Of a stretch of 64,000 nucleotides of DNA, positions 61,141-64,000 are shown in pieces. The position numbers and the translations under genes were made by a program. Origin of the DNA: Streptomyces antnestii (lineage in GTDB: Bacteria > Actinomycetota > Actinomycetes > Streptomycetales > Streptomycetaceae); NCBI RefSeq assembly GCF_004005495.1, contig NZ_RZYA01000001.1, positions 806,001 to 870,000 on the forward strand, written 5' to 3'. Numbering within the stretch: the stretch's first letter is position 1; every line of letters starts with the position of its first letter. The notes under the pieces were generated by a model that did no database searches, was not told the origin of the DNA, and saw nothing but the letters and a program-made list of their open reading frames with translations.

Positions 61141-62095
61141 GACGCAGACGGCTGCCACCACGCGCCGCCGCATCCGCAAGCCGGCCGCCCCGGCCGCATC
61201 CGGCACCAGGGTGACCGACGGGCGCCCGCCCTGGCTGGAGAAGCCCACCCGAACCGGCCTGTTCCTCAAGGGACTTGTGCTGTTCCTCGTCGTCGCGGCG
61301 GTCGCCTACCCGCTGCTCGGCGTCATCGGCACGAGCTTCGCCTCGCAGTCCGACATCATCCGCAGCCCCGGCCTGGTTCTGTGGCCCGACCACCCGACGC
61401 TCGACGCGTACCGGACCGTGTTCAGCGGCGGCGTCGTCACGCACGCCCTGCTCATCTCCGTCGGCGTGACCCTCGTGGGAACGGCGACCAGCGTCCTCGT
61501 CACCATCGGCATGGCCTACGGCCTCTCGCGCCGCGAGGTCACCGGATCCCGCTTCATCCTGATGACGGCCCTGTTCACGATGCTCTTCGACCCGGGCATC
61601 ATCCCCAAGTTCCTCACCGTCAAGGAGCTCGGCCTCTACAACACCCTGGCCTCGCTGGTCATGCCCACCCTGGTCAGCGCGTTCAACCTGGTCGTCCTGC
61701 GCTCCTTCTTCATGAACCTGCCCGAGGAGCTCTACGACGCCGCGAAGGTGGACGGCGCGGGCGACCTCCGCACCCTCGTACGGATCGTGCTCCCGCTGTC
61801 GAAGGCCGTCATCGCCGTGATCAGCCTGTTCTACGCGGTGACGTACTGGAACGCCTTCTTCAACGCGATGCTCTACCTGAGCGACAACGACAAGTGGCCG
61901 CTCTCGATGGTGCTGCGCACCTTCGTCCTCCAGGGCCAGTCCCTCGAAGGTGCCTCCGCCGGCGAGGCGCTCGCGCCCCAGCAGGCCGTACAGATGGCCG
62001 TCCTCGTCATCGCCGTCGTACCGATCCTGTGCGTCTACCCCTTCCTGCAGCGCTACTTCACCAAGGGCGTGCTCACCGGCGCCATCAAGGGCTGA
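61127..62095 (+). CDS. Sugar ABC importer permease, YtcP/UgpE-type
   Basis: The 322-residue second permease has a 45-residue cytoplasmic N terminus, six hydrophobic segments (first LVLFLVVAAVAYPLLGVIG) and the EAA loop EELYDAAKVDGAGDLRTLVRIVLP. It pairs with the LplB-type protein to form the membrane pore. GTG 61127 has GAAGGGG about 10 bases ahead. It precedes the binding-protein gene by 64 bp. Confidence 0.93.
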   Translation: MLTAETQTAATTRRRIRKPAAPAASGTRVTDGRPPWLEKPTRTGLFLKGLVLFLVVAAVAYPLLGVIGTSFASQSDIIRSPGLVLWPDHPTLDAYRTVFSGGVVTHALLISVGVTLVGTATSVLVTIGMAYGLSRREVTGSRFILMTALFTMLFDPGIIPKFLTVKELGLYNTLASLVMPTLVSAFNLVVLRSFFMNLPEELYDAAKVDGAGDLRTLVRIVLPLSKAVIAVISLFYAVTYWNAFFNAMLYLSDNDKWPLSMVLRTFVLQGQSLEGASAGEALAPQQAVQMAVLVIAVVPILCVYPFLQRYFTKGVLTGAIKG

Positions 62096-62159
62096 CGCCG
62101 CACAGTCCCCTCTCGCACCCCCCCGCGCTCATGTCCCCTCCCTCACCGAGGAGTTCCCC

Positions 62160-63833
62160 GTGTCGCGCTCCACCCCCATCAACCGCAGAACTCTCCTGCG
62201 GACCTCCCTGGGCCTCGGCCTCGGGCTCGCCGCGAGCCCGCTGCTCACCGCGTGCGGCGACGGCGGCGCGGCGGAGAAGTCCGCCGCCAAGAGCCGGCAG
62301 GTGCTGCCGTCCACCGTCACCGCCAACAGCGTCAAGGCCGACCTGCCCGGCACCGCCGACGGTGTGCCCAACGCCTTCTTCAGCTACCCCGCCACCCCGG
62401 CCCGCTCCGTCCAGGGCAGCCCCCTCAAGGGCGCGAAGCCGGTCAGGGCGATGACGGAGACCTACGCTCCGCCCGCGCCGGGCCGGTCCAGGAACGCCGC
62501 CTGGCAGGCGATCGAGAAACGGCTCGGCGGCACGGTCGACATCACGGCCGTGCCCGCCGACGACTACCCCACGAAGTTCTCGACGATGGTCGCCAGCGGT
62601 GACCTCGCCGATGTCTTCATGTACCCGGAGACGGGAGGCGTCGACCACAAGGCGTCCTTCCTCGCCTCCGAATGCGCCGACCTGACACCGTTCCTGTCCG
62701 GCGACAAGGTCAAGGCGTACCCGAACCTCGCGGCGATCCCCGCCATCGCCTGGCAGCAAGCCCTGTACGGCGACAAGCTGTACGGCGTCCCGATCACGCG
62801 CTACGGCACCGCGGGCGCCGGGTTCTACCGGCACGACCTGTTCAAGGAGGTCGGGGTCGACAGCCTCGACCAGATCACCGACCTGGACCGCTTCTTCGAG
62901 GTCTGCAAGGAGCTGACGCAGCCGAAGAAGAAGCAGTACGCGATCATCGCGGGCGCCACCACCATGCTCGCCATGTCGGCCGGCGCGCCCTACTTCTGGT
63001 CGATGGACAAGAAGACCGGCAAGTTCACCGCCGACCTGGAGACCGACGAGTACCGCTCGGCCGTCGAGATGGCGGCCAAGCTCTACAAGGCCGGCTGCTA
63101 CTACCCCGGCACCCTCGCCATGTCCGGCGCCCAGAAGGCCCAGTACACGGACCTCTTCAAGAACGGCAAGGGCGCGTACGTCTCCGACGGCATGCCGGCC
63201 TACCTGCAACCCGCGACCGGCTACGTCGACGCGATGGCCGCCATCGACAAGAGCTTCGACGTCCGCCCCTTCGTGCCGGTCGGCAAGAACGCCGTGGCCC
63301 ACCCCGACAACGCCACGCTCAGCGAGTCGTACGTGCAGAAGGCCCCCAAGGAGCGCGTCGAGGAGATCCTGCGCCTCCTCGATTTCATCGCGGCCCCGTT
63401 CGGGACCGAGGAGTTCACCCTCATCAACTACGGCGTCGAGGGCACCGACCACAAGCGCGACGCCAAGGGCAACCCCGTCCTCACCGACCGCGGCAGCCAG
63501 GACATCGGCGTCCCGTGGGGCAAGCTCGCCTCCGGCACCCCGGCGATCTTCTCGACCACGTCCAAGGACGCCGTCGGCTACGTCCACGAGGCGTACACGA
63601 AGCTGATCCCGATGCTCATCAAGGCCGACTTCCTCGACTACACATCCCCCACCTGGGACTCGAAGGGGTACGGCAGCCTCTACACGATCAAGCTCGACGG
63701 CCTCAAGGACATCATCTCCGGCCGCAAGTCCATGAAGGACTACGACGCCCTGGTCAAGGACTACCTGGCCAAGGGCGGCGAGCAGGCCCGCTCCGAATTC
63801 GAGGAAGCCGCCCAGAAGGGAACCGGCAAGTGA
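62160..63833 (+). CDS. Sugar ABC importer substrate-binding lipoprotein
   Basis: The 557-residue lipoprotein has a twin-arginine-like signal (INRRTLLRTSLGLGLGL) with the lipobox LTAC giving the lipidated Cys32. The mature part is a type I/cluster B-D solute-binding protein with PDDYPTKFSTMVASGDLADV, GVPITRYGTAGAGFYRHDLF and WPFxxMD-like segments typical of LplA relatives. The large size (over 500 residues) is usual for oligosaccharide binders. GTG 62160 has GAGGAG six bases upstream. It overlaps the M1 peptidase start by 4 bp, so a peptidase belongs to the same transcript. Confidence 0.93.
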   Translation: MSRSTPINRRTLLRTSLGLGLGLAASPLLTACGDGGAAEKSAAKSRQVLPSTVTANSVKADLPGTADGVPNAFFSYPATPARSVQGSPLKGAKPVRAMTETYAPPAPGRSRNAAWQAIEKRLGGTVDITAVPADDYPTKFSTMVASGDLADVFMYPETGGVDHKASFLASECADLTPFLSGDKVKAYPNLAAIPAIAWQQALYGDKLYGVPITRYGTAGAGFYRHDLFKEVGVDSLDQITDLDRFFEVCKELTQPKKKQYAIIAGATTMLAMSAGAPYFWSMDKKTGKFTADLETDEYRSAVEMAAKLYKAGCYYPGTLAMSGAQKAQYTDLFKNGKGAYVSDGMPAYLQPATGYVDAMAAIDKSFDVRPFVPVGKNAVAHPDNATLSESYVQKAPKERVEEILRLLDFIAAPFGTEEFTLINYGVEGTDHKRDAKGNPVLTDRGSQDIGVPWGKLASGTPAIFSTTSKDAVGYVHEAYTKLIPMLIKADFLDYTSPTWDSKGYGSLYTIKLDGLKDIISGRKSMKDYDALVKDYLAKGGEQARSEFEEAAQKGTGK

Positions 63834-64000
63834 CCCGCACCGTACGCGCCGCGATCGCCACGGCCGCCGCCCTGGCGGTCGTCGCCCTCGCCGCCCCCGC
63901 GCAGGCCCACCCGTTCGACCCGAAGCCCGGCTCCGACGGCGTCGGCGACCCGCTCTTCCCGACGCTCGGCAACGGCGGCTACGACGTACGCCACTACGAC
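63830..64000 (+). CDS. M1-family aminopeptidase, N-terminal fragment (window end)
   Basis: Only the first 57 codons are visible. They show a signal peptide (TVRAAIATAAALAVVALAAPAQA, cleaved near AQA-HP) and then GSDGVGDPLFPTLGNGGYDVRHYD, a pattern I recognise from secreted Streptomyces M1 metallopeptidases; residues are given here in pieces because of length. GTG 63830 overlaps the lipoprotein stop (GTGA). The active-site HExxH lies beyond the window and cannot be checked. Confidence 0.75.
   Translation, partial: MTRTVRAAIATAAALAVVALAAPAQAHPFDPKPGSDGVGDPLFPTLGNGGYDVRHYD

Noticed and set aside
1..64000. CRISPR arrays, insertion sequences, prophage genes, tRNA or rRNA genes
   Set aside because: I found no regularly spaced palindromic repeats, transposase motifs, phage structural genes or cloverleaf-like sequences on reading through. 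A dedicated tRNA search was not possible.

Overview
The window reads as a piece of a Streptomyces chromosome. The DNA is very GC-rich with third positions almost always G or C, GTG starts are common, genes overlap by 4 nt (ATGA or GTGA), and several Streptomyces-typical loci are present: a hopanoid cluster, a CvnABCD conservon, DUF5941 and DUF6126 proteins, and a c-di-AMP riboswitch. From memory, the gene order resembles the SCO6740s-SCO6770s of S. coelicolor; this was not checked by any search. I see no insertion sequence, prophage, CRISPR array or tRNA/rRNA gene.

Layout. (1) 1-10.6 kb is mixed housekeeping: the end of an unknown cysteine-motif protein, an ABC-F ATPase, Tex, an SCO6745-family protein, a crotonase-fold protein without the usual catalytic glutamates, an anti-sigma-like ATPase, IPP isomerase (idi), a GNAT acetyltransferase and a CDF metal exporter. 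(2) 10.6-19.1 kb is a surface-polymer or phospholipid locus: a UDP-sugar epimerase diverges from a run encoding two CDP-alcohol phosphatidyltransferases, a nucleotidyltransferase, an archaeal-type sn-glycerol-1-phosphate dehydrogenase, a glycosyltransferase and a TagGH-type ABC exporter. (3) 19.3-33.2 kb is the hopanoid operon: hpnC, hpnD, a 49-codon ORF, hpnE, a polyprenyl synthase, shc, hpnG, hpnH, ispG, dxs and an hpnO-like aminotransferase, then a cupin/XRE regulator and a small membrane protein. It joins the MEP precursor pathway to squalene, hopene and side-chain steps. (4) 33.2-36.4 kb holds a tyrosine phosphatase, a LysM-M23 peptidase behind a c-di-AMP riboswitch and an SGNH hydrolase.

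(5) 36.6-45.96 kb looks like an amino-acid or branched/aryl acid catabolic unit: a TetR repressor, an APC permease, a blasticidin-S-deaminase-like enzyme, and a tightly overlapping minus-strand operon (acyl-CoA dehydrogenase, ThDP decarboxylase, Glu/Leu/Phe/Val dehydrogenase, ADP-forming acyl-CoA ligase). The two main promoters share an operator, ACTGA-N8-TCAGT, and a TTGACA -35 with an 18-bp spacer, which suggests one TetR regulon. (6) 46.1-51.7 kb has a metallo-beta-lactamase-fold hydrolase, a remnant of an NCS1 permease and a four-gene conservon. (7) 51.7-64.0 kb looks like a glycan-utilisation locus: a DUF2264 protein, a PL8 polysaccharide lyase, an M60 peptidase, a LacI repressor, a 2-hydroxyacid dehydrogenase, an LplB/YtcP-type sugar ABC importer with its lipoprotein, and the start of an M1 peptidase. 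Three similar LacI-type sites (GTAAnCGnnTnC) lie in front of its three transcription units.

The strongest leads for something undescribed are the glycerol-1-phosphate/CDP-alcohol/TagGH locus, including a CDP-alcohol transferase whose fourth motif aspartate is alanine, and the two self-consistent regulons.
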